This document shows positions 8,399 through 16,563 of a stretch of DNA of 48,433 bases, in pieces. The position numbers and the translations under genes are program-made. Source of the stretch: UBA7803 sp041686955. GTDB taxonomy: Bacteria; Pseudomonadota; Gammaproteobacteria; Pseudomonadales; Azotimanducaceae. The stretch's first letter is position 1. Each line of letters starts with the position of its first letter. Below the pieces are notes generated by a model that saw only the letters and a program-made list of their open reading frames with translations, had not been told where the DNA came from and did no database searches. The stretch spans positions 1 through 48,433 of the forward strand of contig JAWLCV010000028.1 of assembly GCA_041686955.1 (NCBI GenBank). Direction: 5' to 3'.

Positions 8399-9007
8399 TC
8401 AGATCCAGATGGCGGTGGCCGCGTACAGGGTGAGCGCCACCATGGTCCCGCTCACCCGGCGCTGCCACCGGTTGTCCCGCAGCATGCCGCGGATGGCCGA
8501 GCCGAGCATCGCCCAGGTGGTGATGCAGGGCAGATTGACGGCACAGCCCACCAGGCAAAGGAGCCCCAGCGCCGCGAGGCCGCCGCCCAGGTCGGGCAGG
8601 AACATGGATGCGCCGGTGACCCCCATGAGCCAGGCTTTGGGGTTCGCGAACTGAAACGCCAGCGCCCCGAGGAAGGACATGGGCCGGGCGTGGGCATCGC
8701 CGCCTTCGCTCGGGCCACCGCCGCCGAGCGGCCGACGGCCGCGCAGCATCCAGGCCAGGTAGAGCAGGTAAGCCGTGCCCGCCAGCTTGATGGCGGTGGC
8801 CGCGGCGGCGTTCCGGGTCAGCAGCGCGCCGATCCCCAGTCCGCAGGCGAGGAGCAGCAGCGCGAAGCCCGCGCTCACACCCAGCATGTGGGGCACGGTG
8901 CGGCGGAAGCCGAAGCCCGCGCCGGAGGCCGCCAGCATGAGGTTGTTGGGGCCCGGGGTGATGGAAGCCACGAACAGGAACGTGGTCAAAGGTAACAAGG
9001 CGTCCAT
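8399..9007 (-). CDS. LysE/RhtB-family amino acid exporter
   Basis: 202 residues with about six hydrophobic segments and the N-terminal LysE signature FVASITPGPNNLMLAASG, where the PGPN motif is diagnostic. FQFANPKAWLMG is the other conserved block. The family exports amino acids or analogues through the inner membrane. It is first in a two-gene unit with the PhzF-like gene and divergent from a MocR regulator, a common arrangement in which the regulator controls the exporter. The exported compound is unknown. Confidence 0.92.
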   Translation of the reverse strand: MDALLPLTTFLFVASITPGPNNLMLAASGAGFGFRRTVPHMLGVSAGFALLLLACGLGIGALLTRNAAAATAIKLAGTAYLLYLAWMLRGRRPLGGGGPSEGGDAHARPMSFLGALAFQFANPKAWLMGVTGASMFLPDLGGGLAALGLLCLVGCAVNLPCITTWAMLGSAIRGMLRDNRWQRRVSGTMVALTLYAATAIWI

Positions 9008-9058
9008 GGGGCCCGCTCGATCGGTGCAAGGGCACGCAGGTTAGTGCACCTTGACCCG

Positions 9059-9100
9059 ACCGGTACAGATTCAGTTAACTGCGATATCAACCGGTACAGA
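9059..9100. promoter_or_regulatory. Direct repeat ACCGGTACAGA, candidate MocR operator
   Basis: Two identical 11-bp copies (9059-9069 and 9090-9100) sit 31 bp apart, about three helical turns, in the divergent LysE-MocR promoter region. MocR/PdxR proteins are known to bind directly repeated half-sites. TTGACC at 9051-9056 could be a -35 box for the regulator. A looser inverted pair GGTGCA/TGCACC lies at 9023-9028 and 9045-9050. Confidence 0.6.
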
Positions 9101-9112
9101 CGGAGCGATCGC

Positions 9113-10546
9113 GTGAACCAGCCCCGGTCCGCCTGGCTCTACCAGCGGGTAGCGCGCCTGATCGAGACGCAGATCGCCAACGGCACCTTGCGCCACGGCG
9201 ACCGGGCTCCCTCGGTACGCAGCCTCGCACGCAGCGCCGGGGTCAGCATCGCCACCGTGAATCAGGCCTACCTGCAGCTCGAGCGGCGGGGCCTGTTGCG
9301 GGCGCGGCCGCGCTCGGGGTACTTCGTGGCGGCACCGGCGCGGCCGGCGCTGGCACCGCCGAGCAGCAGACCCCTGCGCAACCGGCGGCCGCGGAGCGTG
9401 GCCGCCGAGGTGATCGACACCACCCTGGCGTCGCTGCGGCAGAGCGACGTGCTCGCCCTGAACAGCGCCGTGTCGGTGTTCACCGGGCGGCTCAACGGCC
9501 GTCTCAACCGGCTCACCCGCCAGGTGCTGAGAGACGAGCCGGATCTGCCGAACCGGCTCAGCGTGCCGCCGGGGGACGAAGGCCTGCGCCGCGCGGTGGC
9601 CGCGCGCCTCGCCTTGGCGGGCGCACCCACGGATCCGGCGTCGGTGGTGATCACCGCCGGCGCCATGGAGGCCATAGTGCTGTCGCTCACGGTGCTGTGC
9701 CGGGCGGGCGACACCGTGCTGGTGGAATCCCCCACCTACTTCGGCGTGCTCCAGGCGGTGGAGCAGCTCCGGCTCAAGGTGGTGGAGGTGGCCAACCGGC
9801 CGGATGTGGGAATCGACGTGGCGGCGGTGGAGCGGGCCGTGGCCGGGGGCGACGTGGCGGCCGCGGTGCTCATGCCCAACTTCAACAACCCCACCGGGGC
9901 GCTCACCAGCGATGCGGACAAGCGTGCGCTGATGGAGATCCTGGAAATTGCCGGGGTGCCGGTGATCGAGGACGATCTGTACGGCGATCTGCACCTCGGG
10001 CCCGAGCGGCCCCGGCCGCTGCGAGCCTTCGGCGGCGGTCCGGTCGTCACCTGCGGCTCGGTGTCGAAGAGCATCGCCCTGGGCTATCGGATCGGCTGGG
10101 CCGTCTCCCCGGAGTACGCCGACGACATCGCCCGGGCGAAGTTCTGCACCTCGGTGGCCTGTCCCACCCTGCAGCAACGGGTGCTGTCCCGGTTCTTCGA
10201 AAGCGGCGGCTACGACCGCTACCTGCGGCAACTGCGCGAGGAGCTGGCCGTGGACCGGCGCCGTTACCGGGAGGCGGTGGCCGAGCACTTTCCATCCGGC
10301 ACCCGGGTATCGGACCCGGCCGGCGGCGTGGTGCTGTGGGTGGAGCTGCCCGAGCAGGTGGACGCCCTGGCGCTGTTCCAGCAGGCCCTGGACGAGCGCA
10401 TCGGCATCGCGCCGGGGCTGATGTTTTCCGCCAAGGGCGACTACCGGAACTACGTCCGCCTGACCATGGGCGCCGGCTGGAGCCCGCGGGTGGAGCGGGC
10501 CCTGGGCCGGCTGGGGGCGCTGGCGCGGGCCGCTGCCGCAAGGTGA
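9113..10546 (+). CDS. MocR-type regulator: GntR wHTH fused to aminotransferase domain
   Basis: 477 residues from the GTG at 9113, which has GGAG 8 bp upstream; a longer ATG start at 9044 would run through the putative operator. Residues 1-75 are a GntR winged helix (GDRAPSVRSLARSAGVSIATV, broken here as GDRAPSVRSLARS and AGVSIATV). A linker is followed by a fold-type I aminotransferase domain with the PLP lysine K319 in CGSVSKSIALGYRIGW, the NPTG motif and the Asp of EDDLYGD. MocR proteins sense amino-acid or vitamin-B6 ligands through PLP. It probably controls itself and the divergent LysE-PhzF pair. Confidence 0.93.
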   Translation: MNQPRSAWLYQRVARLIETQIANGTLRHGDRAPSVRSLARSAGVSIATVNQAYLQLERRGLLRARPRSGYFVAAPARPALAPPSSRPLRNRRPRSVAAEVIDTTLASLRQSDVLALNSAVSVFTGRLNGRLNRLTRQVLRDEPDLPNRLSVPPGDEGLRRAVAARLALAGAPTDPASVVITAGAMEAIVLSLTVLCRAGDTVLVESPTYFGVLQAVEQLRLKVVEVANRPDVGIDVAAVERAVAGGDVAAAVLMPNFNNPTGALTSDADKRALMEILEIAGVPVIEDDLYGDLHLGPERPRPLRAFGGGPVVTCGSVSKSIALGYRIGWAVSPEYADDIARAKFCTSVACPTLQQRVLSRFFESGGYDRYLRQLREELAVDRRRYREAVAEHFPSGTRVSDPAGGVVLWVELPEQVDALALFQQALDERIGIAPGLMFSAKGDYRNYVRLTMGAGWSPRVERALGRLGALARAAAAR

Positions 10547-10553
10547 GCAATCG

Positions 10554-11120
10554 GTGATGGGGCGCACGTTATTTCGGAACCCGCGGGTGCACAGTGCAAC
10601 CATGGCACCCAAGGGTCTCAGTCGTGATCGCGCGGCCTTGGCGGTCCTGGCCAGCGGGACGCTGATCGTCGCGGCATACCTGGGGCTCGGCCGCGGCGCT
10701 GCGCCGGCGGACGAGCCCCCGTTGGAGCAGATCCTCACCGTGGAGCCGTGGTACTGCGAGGTTCGCGATCCTACCGGTGCACCCCTGGTGGTGAGCTCCG
10801 TGGAGACCTTCCATGCCGGAGGGCGCCTGGAAGGCCGAACGCGCCTCGAGGATCGGGCGGCGGGCCGGGTGCTGCTGGAATTCAGCTACCGCGGTCTGTG
10901 GCAGCTCGAGGACACCTGGCTCACCGAGGCCATAAACGCCTACGAGTACCTGCACGTGGACGACGCGCTGTTCACCCGGCAGCAGCTCGCCGCCATCGAG
11001 GCCGAGTTCGCCGAGCCGGAAGTCTCACGCATCCACGCCCTCACCCGCAGCCAGCTCGTCTACGGCGCGGAGCGCTCCCTCTATCTGTGTCACCGGGAGG
11101 GTGGCGACACCCGCGTGTGA
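10554..11120 (+). CDS. Single-pass membrane or secreted protein, unknown function
   Basis: 188 residues from GTG 10554 (an ATG follows directly at 10557, with AAGGTGAG upstream). A later ATG at 10602 would give a cleaner signal-anchor N-terminus but has no ribosome site. One hydrophobic segment (AALAVLASGTLIVAAYLGLG) anchors or secretes it. The rest is soluble, with two Cys (in EPWYCEVRD and LYLCHREG) that could form a disulfide. It lies 7 bp after the MocR gene and is convergent with the RNA methyltransferase. No family is recognised. Confidence 0.7.
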   Translation: MMGRTLFRNPRVHSATMAPKGLSRDRAALAVLASGTLIVAAYLGLGRGAAPADEPPLEQILTVEPWYCEVRDPTGAPLVVSSVETFHAGGRLEGRTRLEDRAAGRVLLEFSYRGLWQLEDTWLTEAINAYEYLHVDDALFTRQQLAAIEAEFAEPEVSRIHALTRSQLVYGAERSLYLCHREGGDTRV

Positions 11121-11125
11121 GCCCG

Positions 11126-12307
11126 TCATCGCCCGAAGGCGCCCACCACCTCCAGATGGTGGGTGTTGGGGAACGGGTCCAGCACCTCGGCGTGCAACAG
11201 CTCGAGGCCCGCGGCCTGCAGCAGCCGGGCGTCCCGCGCGAACGAGACCGGGTCGCAGGAAACCAGCACCAGACGCCCTGCCCCGGTGGCTGCCAGCCGC
11301 TCCACCGCCTCTCGGCCGAGCCCGGCCCGCGCCGGGTCGGCGATCACCAGCCCCGCCCGGCACGGCCGCCAGCGCTCCACGGCCTGGTTGATCACCTCGG
11401 CGTCGCGGTGACGCAGGTTCGTCGCCGCATCGGCGCAGGCAGCGGGATTCGACTCCACCACCACAACGGGCAGCTCCGGCGGGGTGGCCGTGGCGGCGAG
11501 GGCGCCGATGCCGCCGTAGGCATCCACCACCACGTGGCCGTTCCACTCTGCGGGGTCGCCGGCGGCCCTGCGCACGGCGGCGGCAATGAGCTCCGCGGCT
11601 TCCGGCGATGACTGGAAGAACGCCCGGGCGCTCACCCTGAGCTCCACGCCGTTCACCCGCTCTCTGACGAAGGCGTGTTCGCCGGTCGCCACCTCGTCCG
11701 GGAGAGGGTGCGCCGGCTTCGTCGCGGCCGGGGACCACCAGGCGAGGCGGTCGCCGGTCCGGGCGCCGACGCGCAGCACCAGCTCCCGGGCACCGGGCAG
11801 GCGCAGGGTCTCCAGCAGCGACTGCAATCGTGGGTGCGCCACCGGACAGTGCTCCGTGGGAACGGCCCTGCGCGACCGTGCGGCCCGAAATCCGGGCGCA
11901 CCGCGACCGTCGAGGGCGAGGCGCAGCGTGGTTCGGTAGCCGAGCTCCGGTATCGAGGCGCCGGCGACGACGCTGACACCGTTGATGCGCCCGGTGCGTT
12001 CCAGGGCGTCTCGAACCACCTCGGTCTTGAGCCGAAGCTGCGCCGCGGGCTCCACGTGTTGCCAGTCGCAGCCGCCGCAGCCTCGGGCGAGATGGGGACA
12101 CGCCGCTTCCCGGCGCGCCGGGGACGGCTCGACGATCCTCTCCGCCTCCGCCCGCACGAAGTCGCGCTTGCGCTGCACTTCCCGGGCGAGCACCCGCTCA
12201 CCGGGGAGGGCGCCGCCGAGCATGACCAGGCGGCCGTCCGGGTGCCGGGCCAGGGCGTCGCCGCCGGCCACCATCTTGATGGCGGTGAGCTCCAGAGCGG
12301 GTTTCAC
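11126..12307 (-). CDS. TrmA/RlmD-family RNA 5-methyluridine methyltransferase
   Basis: 393 residues, somewhat shorter than RlmD (about 430). The N-terminus resembles a TRAM domain (ELTAIKMVAGGDALAR). Iron-sulfur cysteines are C70, C77 and C80, with a fourth in TEHCPVAH. The SAM-binding motif is VVVDAYGGIGALA, and the catalytic Cys lies in LVLVSCDPVSFARD. The family methylates U to m5U in tRNA or 23S rRNA. The GTG start has GAGGA upstream and matches the usual family N-terminus. The exact target (tRNA U54, 23S U747 or U1939) cannot be told from sequence alone. Confidence 0.88.
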   Translation of the reverse strand: MKPALELTAIKMVAGGDALARHPDGRLVMLGGALPGERVLAREVQRKRDFVRAEAERIVEPSPARREAACPHLARGCGGCDWQHVEPAAQLRLKTEVVRDALERTGRINGVSVVAGASIPELGYRTTLRLALDGRGAPGFRAARSRRAVPTEHCPVAHPRLQSLLETLRLPGARELVLRVGARTGDRLAWWSPAATKPAHPLPDEVATGEHAFVRERVNGVELRVSARAFFQSSPEAAELIAAAVRRAAGDPAEWNGHVVVDAYGGIGALAATATPPELPVVVVESNPAACADAATNLRHRDAEVINQAVERWRPCRAGLVIADPARAGLGREAVERLAATGAGRLVLVSCDPVSFARDARLLQAAGLELLHAEVLDPFPNTHHLEVVGAFGR

Positions 12308-12400
12308 GTGCCGGTTCCTCGGGCGGGCCGCGGAGCATACATGGCTCGGCCCGGCGGGTGAATGCTGCGCCGTTCGCCGGGGTTGTGGTATTGATGGCGG

Positions 12401-12889
12401 GTGACGCTGCTGTTGACCATTAAACTGCTGATTCTGATCGCCGTGGCCAACGGCGCCCCGGTGATGGCCACGCGGCTCCTCGGCGAACGTTTCGCTCACC
12501 CCCTGGATGGCGGACTCTGCCTGTGGGATGGCCGGCCGCTGTTCGGTCGCAGCAAGACCGTCCGCGGGCTGCTGGTGGCCGTGGCGGCGACGGCGCTGGT
12601 GGCCGCCCTGCTGGGGTTCTCCTGGCGTACCGGGGCACTGTTCGGCGCCGCCGCCATGGTGGGGGATCTTTTCTCGAGCTTCCTGAAGCGCCGCCTCGGC
12701 ATTCCGTCCAGCGGTCAGGCAGCGGGGCTCGACCAGATCCCCGAGTCGCTGTTCCCATTGCTCGCGTGCTACCGGCTGCTGGATCTCTCGCCGCTGGCGG
12801 TGGCGGTGGTGGTGGTCCTGTTCACGGCGGGACAGGTGGTGATCTCGCCGCTGATGTATCGGCTCGGCATCCGCCGCCGGCCCTATTGA
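12401..12889 (+). CDS. CarS-like (CDP-archaeol synthase family) membrane protein
   Basis: 162 residues with about four to five hydrophobic helices. DGRPLFGRSKTVRG, AAMVGDLFSSFLKRRLG and GLDQIPESLFPLL match the conserved blocks of the CarS/DUF46 family, related to CDP-diglyceride synthases. In archaea CarS activates unsaturated archaeol with CTP; bacterial members are uncharacterised and probably act on another polyprenol or lipid. It starts at GTG 12401 with only a weak ribosome site. The methyltransferase is divergent and a MarR operon follows. Confidence 0.82.
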   Translation: MTLLLTIKLLILIAVANGAPVMATRLLGERFAHPLDGGLCLWDGRPLFGRSKTVRGLLVAVAATALVAALLGFSWRTGALFGAAAMVGDLFSSFLKRRLGIPSSGQAAGLDQIPESLFPLLACYRLLDLSPLAVAVVVVLFTAGQVVISPLMYRLGIRRRPY

Positions 12890-12893
12890 TCCG

Positions 12894-12933
12894 TTGACCC
12901 GCGGCGGTTGGAGGAGTAGCGTGTATCTACACG
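12894..12933 (+). promoter_or_regulatory. Promoter with palindromic MarR operator
   Basis: TTGACC (12894-12899), 17 bp, then TAGCGT (12917-12922) form a plausible sigma-70 promoter. The perfect palindrome CGTGTA-TC-TACACG (12920-12933) covers the -10 box and the expected start of transcription, and the MarR start codon follows 16 bp later. Binding there would block transcription. A near-identical copy lies in the next gene at 13408. Confidence 0.72.
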
Positions 12934-12949
12934 TAAGTCGTCGATCCTG

Positions 12950-13387
12950 ATGAAGCGCCGCCCACTCCTCGACCCCAGTCACTGCGTGAGCAACAACCTC
13001 CACAAGACGGCTCGGGCGGTGAGCCGGGTCTACGCGGAAGAGATGCGTCCGGCAGGACTGGCGCGCTCCCAGTTCGCCATCCTCGAGCACCTGGCCCGCG
13101 GCGGGCCTCTGCCCCTCACCGAGCTCGCGCGCCGGCTGTACATGGAGCGAACCACCCTCACCCGCAATCTGCGGCCCCTGCAGCAGGCGGGTCTGGTGGC
13201 CCTCGAGCCGTCGGACGCGGACGCCCGGGTGAAGCTCGTGACCATCACGGAGGCCGGGCAGGGCAAGGTAGTTGAGGCGAGGCGCTACTGGCGTAACGCC
13301 CAGAGGCGCATCCTCGCCATGTTCGGCGAGTCCGAGTGGGAGGCTCTGGAAGCTACCTTGCGATCGTTGCGCAGGCTGGTGCGATGA
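12950..13387 (+). CDS. MarR-family transcriptional regulator
   Basis: 145 residues, the standard MarR size. The winged helix lies in the middle (LPLTELARRLYMERTTLTRNL), followed by the wing with the conserved DADARVKLVTIT (D-x-R) motif, between N- and C-terminal dimerisation helices. A single Cys sits in the N-terminal helix region (Cys12), a possible redox or ligand sensor. Its stop overlaps the MATE exporter start (ATGA). With operators before it and inside the exporter gene, it is very probably the local repressor of the operon. The ligand is unknown. Confidence 0.93.
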   Translation: MKRRPLLDPSHCVSNNLHKTARAVSRVYAEEMRPAGLARSQFAILEHLARGGPLPLTELARRLYMERTTLTRNLRPLQQAGLVALEPSDADARVKLVTITEAGQGKVVEARRYWRNAQRRILAMFGESEWEALEATLRSLRRLVR

Positions 13388-14802
13388 GAGCTGTGTCGGC
13401 CCAACAAGGTGTAGATACACGTTCTGCCGCGGCGCCGGCAGTGTCCCTCACCGAGCGGATATTGCGGGACCCGCCCCTGCCGCTGCTGGTGCGCCTGGCC
13501 GGCCCCAATGCCGCAGCGTTCTTCGTTCAGGCTGCCGTCGCCATGGCGGAAACGGCCTTCGTCGGGCGCCTGGGCGCCGAGTCGCTGGCGGGGCTCGGGG
13601 TGATCTTCCCTGCGCTCATGCTGATGCAGATGCTGGCGAACGGCGCCGTGGGCGGCGCCGTTTCCAGTGCCGTGGCACGGGCGCTCGGTGCGGGTGATCG
13701 CGCCGGGGCGGAATCGCTCGTCGGGCACGCGGTGGTCATGGCGCTCGCTGCCGGGTTCGGCTTCTTCGTGCTGCATGCCCTGTTCGGGCCGCGCCTGCTG
13801 GCCGCGGTCTCTGCCTCCGCCGGTGTGGCTCACGCCGCGGAAGCCTACGCGGCCACGCTTTTCGCCGGCGCGGGCTTCGTCTGGCTCGCTGCCCTTTGCA
13901 GCGCCGTGTTTCGTGGCATGGGCAACATGCGCCTGCCGGCGACGCTCATGATCGTCGGCGGCCTCGTCCAGGTGCCTCTGGGCGGCACCCTCATACTCGG
14001 CTGGTTCGGAATGCCCCGCCTGGGGCTGGCGGGGGCTGCGGTTGCGGCGCTGGCCGTGGCCGCCGTGAACAGCGCGATCATGCTCTCGTGCCTGGTGCGG
14101 CGGCGGTCGCCCGTGCGGTTGACTCGAACCCGCCTACGCCGCGTGGTCTTCGCCGGCGTGCTGAAGGTGGGGGCTCCCTCCAGCCTGTCACCCATCCTAA
14201 CCGTAGCCACCGTCACCGCGATGAACGGGCTCGTCGGAAGCTTCGGCGTCCCGGTCCTGGCCGGCTATGGCATCGTCGCCAGGCTGGAGTTTCTGCTGAT
14301 ACCCCTGATCTTCGGTGTTGGCGCGGCCATGACGGCCATGGTCGGCATCAACGTGGGCGCGGGGCAGATGGCGCGGGCGGAGCGGGTAGGCTGGCTGGGC
14401 GGCGCGCTGGCGGCGGGCCTGACCGGCGCCGTGGGGCTGACCCTGGCTGCCTTCCCGGGCCTGTGGCTCGAGCTGTTCACCCGCGACCCGGCCACCTGGG
14501 ATGCCGGGGCGGCCTACCTGCGGGTCGTGGGACCTTTCTTCGCGTTTCAGGGCCTCGGCCTGTCGCTGTACTTCGCTTCCCAAGGGGCCGGCACCGTCGG
14601 CTGGCCGGTGGCCGCTACCGTGCTGCGATTCCTCGTAAGCGTGGGCGGTGCCGCCGTCGGGGTTCACCTGCTGGAGCAGGGTCTCGGTTTCATCTACGCC
14701 ACGCTGGCCGTCGGCACACTCCTGTACGGGGTGGTGACCGCAGGGTCCGTGGGACTCGGCGCCTGGCGGCGCCAATCCGACATGCGGGGTCACAGGTCAT
14801 GA
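13384..14802 (+). CDS. MATE-family multidrug efflux protein
   Basis: 472 residues with about 12 predicted membrane helices in two homologous halves, as in NorM/DinF-type antiporters that use sodium or proton gradients. Family blocks seen are AMAETAFVGRLG in helix 1-2, GNMRLPATLM in the loop before helix 5, and a second-half LEFLLIPLIFGVGAAMTAM. The ATG at 13384 overlaps the MarR stop. The first about 18 residues are polar and the operator copy at 13408 lies within them, so a later start is possible but lacks a ribosome site. The thioesterase gene overlaps its stop. Confidence 0.92.
   Translation: MRAVSAQQGVDTRSAAAPAVSLTERILRDPPLPLLVRLAGPNAAAFFVQAAVAMAETAFVGRLGAESLAGLGVIFPALMLMQMLANGAVGGAVSSAVARALGAGDRAGAESLVGHAVVMALAAGFGFFVLHALFGPRLLAAVSASAGVAHAAEAYAATLFAGAGFVWLAALCSAVFRGMGNMRLPATLMIVGGLVQVPLGGTLILGWFGMPRLGLAGAAVAALAVAAVNSAIMLSCLVRRRSPVRLTRTRLRRVVFAGVLKVGAPSSLSPILTVATVTAMNGLVGSFGVPVLAGYGIVARLEFLLIPLIFGVGAAMTAMVGINVGAGQMARAERVGWLGGALAAGLTGAVGLTLAAFPGLWLELFTRDPATWDAGAAYLRVVGPFFAFQGLGLSLYFASQGAGTVGWPVAATVLRFLVSVGGAAVGVHLLEQGLGFIYATLAVGTLLYGVVTAGSVGLGAWRRQSDMRGHRS
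13408..13421. promoter_or_regulatory. Second copy of the MarR operator, inside the exporter gene
   Basis: GGTGTAGATACACG matches the reverse complement of the upstream operator (12920-12933) at 13 of 14 positions. Its core GTGTA-GA-TACAC is a perfect palindrome. It lies 24 bp after the exporter start codon. Chance recurrence of a 13-mer within 500 bp is very unlikely, so it should be a second binding site for the MarR protein, for looping or roadblock repression or for an internal promoter. Confidence 0.7.
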
Positions 14803-15716
14803 ACGAGCAGACCACGACGGCGTCGGGCAGCGATGCGGCCCTCGACCTGGACCGGGTTCTTCAGGTCGTGCCGGTCTACTCGGCGCAGGATACGTTCGTC
14901 GGCGCCGGGCGCGACTACGGGCCGCTCGGCATCTATGGCGGGCATCTGCTCGGCCAGGCGCTCGCCGCCGCGTTCGCCACCGTTGCCGTGGACCGGCTCG
15001 CCCACGCGCTTCACGCCCACTTCCTCGCGCCGGGCGCTCCGTCGGAGCCCATCCGCTACCACGTCGCACGCCTGCGGGACGGGCGCAATTACGTCACCCG
15101 TACAGTGCAGGCGTCGCAGCATGACCGTTTGCTCATGGTCGCGAGCGTCTCCTTCAAGGCGGCGGAACCGGGGGACGAGCATCAGCCGCCCATGCCGGCC
15201 GCGCCGCCGCCCGAGACGCTGATCCGCCGGCGCCGAGCCGCCGGGCGGGCTCCCTTGACTCTGCCCTTCGCCGACGGTGCCGGGGTAACCCTCGAGCCGG
15301 TGAACGAGTGGTCGCCCGCCGTGGGTGGCCCGCACGGCGGGCGCGCCCGGGAGCCTGCCATCCGATTGTGGATGCGCGCGGAGATGTCCGAGCAGGCAGC
15401 TAGCCGGGAGCGTCAGTGTGCGCTCGCTTACCTCTCCGACAACACGCTGATGTTCAACGCCCTGCTTCCGCACGGCCGGGCCTTCCCCGCCGGGGACACC
15501 GCCCCCAGCCATCGGGCCGCCAGCCTGGATCACAGCCTCTGGTTCCACCGCGACGGTGATCCCGGCCGCTGGCTTCTGTTCGACCAGCGGGGGCCCGTGG
15601 CCGCTGACGCCCGGGGGCTGAACCTCGGTCACCTCTTCGACCGCCGGGGCCGTCTGATCGCCAGCGTCGCCCAGGAGGCCATGATGCGCCGGCTCCGACC
15701 CGGGCGGGTGGTATAG
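14799..15716 (+). CDS. tesB: Acyl-CoA thioesterase II (TesB-like)
   Basis: 305 residues, slightly longer than TesB (286). It has the double hot-dog fold motifs: GGHLLGQALAAAF in the first half, YLSDNTLMFNALLPH with the catalytic Asp, SLDHSLWFHR, and the C-terminal GRLIASVAQEAMMR with the catalytic Gln. It hydrolyses fatty acyl-CoA to free acid and CoA in the cytoplasm. The ATG overlaps the MATE stop by four bases, so it is co-regulated with the exporter by the MarR protein. The pairing may mean that the inducing compound carries an acyl group, but that is inference. Confidence 0.9.
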   Translation: MNEQTTTASGSDAALDLDRVLQVVPVYSAQDTFVGAGRDYGPLGIYGGHLLGQALAAAFATVAVDRLAHALHAHFLAPGAPSEPIRYHVARLRDGRNYVTRTVQASQHDRLLMVASVSFKAAEPGDEHQPPMPAAPPPETLIRRRRAAGRAPLTLPFADGAGVTLEPVNEWSPAVGGPHGGRAREPAIRLWMRAEMSEQAASRERQCALAYLSDNTLMFNALLPHGRAFPAGDTAPSHRAASLDHSLWFHRDGDPGRWLLFDQRGPVAADARGLNLGHLFDRRGRLIASVAQEAMMRRLRPGRVV

Positions 15717-15746
15717 TCCCCAGCCCGTACGCAGCATGAGCGCACC

Positions 15747-16553
15747 ATGGATGGACGACTGATCGCCCTGCCGGGGGCGGTGAACCTGAGGGACTTCGGC
15801 GGGTACGCCACGACGGACGGCGGCCGGGTCCGGCGGCGCCGGCTGTATCGCTCCGGAACCCTCACCCACCTGTCCGGCGAAGCCCGGCTCGGCTTCGCCG
15901 AGCTGAACGTCGCGCTCATCTGCGACCTGCGCCGCCCCGAGGAGACCGCCGAGGAACCGACGCCGTTTCCACCCCATTCGCCCCGGCGCCTGGAGATTCC
16001 CATCGATCCGGGCAGCGCGGTGGCCATGCGCAAGCGCCTGGCGGAGGACGCCCTCGGCCTGAAGGAGCGCATCGACTTCATGGTGGGCATCAATCGCGAG
16101 CTCGCCCGGGATCACGCGGCCGATTACGCTCGCATGTTCGAAGCTCTGCTGGCGGTGGAGGAGGGCGGATTCCTCGTCCATTGCGCCGCCGGCAAGGATC
16201 GCACCGGCTTCGCGGTGGCCCTGATTCTCCACGCTCTGGGCGTGCCGGAGGAAACGGTGCTCGAGGACTACCTGCTCACCAACGAGGCCATGGACTACGA
16301 AGGCTACGTGCTGCCGCGGCTGATGGCCCGGTTCGAATCATCGGCGACCCCCGACCGCGAGTCGGTGATGGCCCTGGCCGGCGTGCGCCCCGAGTACCTG
16401 AAGGCCGCCTTCGAGGCCATCGAGGCCGAGTTCGTGGGCGTGGAGCACTACATCGAGCGTGCCGTGGGGCTGGATGCCGCGGCCCGCGAGCTCTTGCGCT
16501 CCCGCTTCGTGGAAGCCTCACCGGCGAGAGCGCGCCCGCCGCAGGTGGGCTGA
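15747..16553 (+). CDS. Tyrosine-protein phosphatase-like (Y_phosphatase3) protein
   Basis: 268 residues. The N-terminal NLRDFGGYAT and LYRSGTLTHL blocks and the P-loop HCAAGKDRTG with catalytic Cys146 identify the bacterial tyrosine/lipid phosphatase family (MptpB/LipA-like). A CDLRRPEE segment is also typical. There is no signal peptide, so it acts in the cytoplasm. The substrate may be phosphotyrosine, phosphoserine or a phosphoinositide and cannot be decided here. The ABC transporter ATPase starts 10 bp after its stop, so they may share a transcript. Confidence 0.9.
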   Translation: MDGRLIALPGAVNLRDFGGYATTDGGRVRRRRLYRSGTLTHLSGEARLGFAELNVALICDLRRPEETAEEPTPFPPHSPRRLEIPIDPGSAVAMRKRLAEDALGLKERIDFMVGINRELARDHAADYARMFEALLAVEEGGFLVHCAAGKDRTGFAVALILHALGVPEETVLEDYLLTNEAMDYEGYVLPRLMARFESSATPDRESVMALAGVRPEYLKAAFEAIEAEFVGVEHYIERAVGLDAAARELLRSRFVEASPARARPPQVG

Positions 16554-16563
16554 GAGGCGCCGG

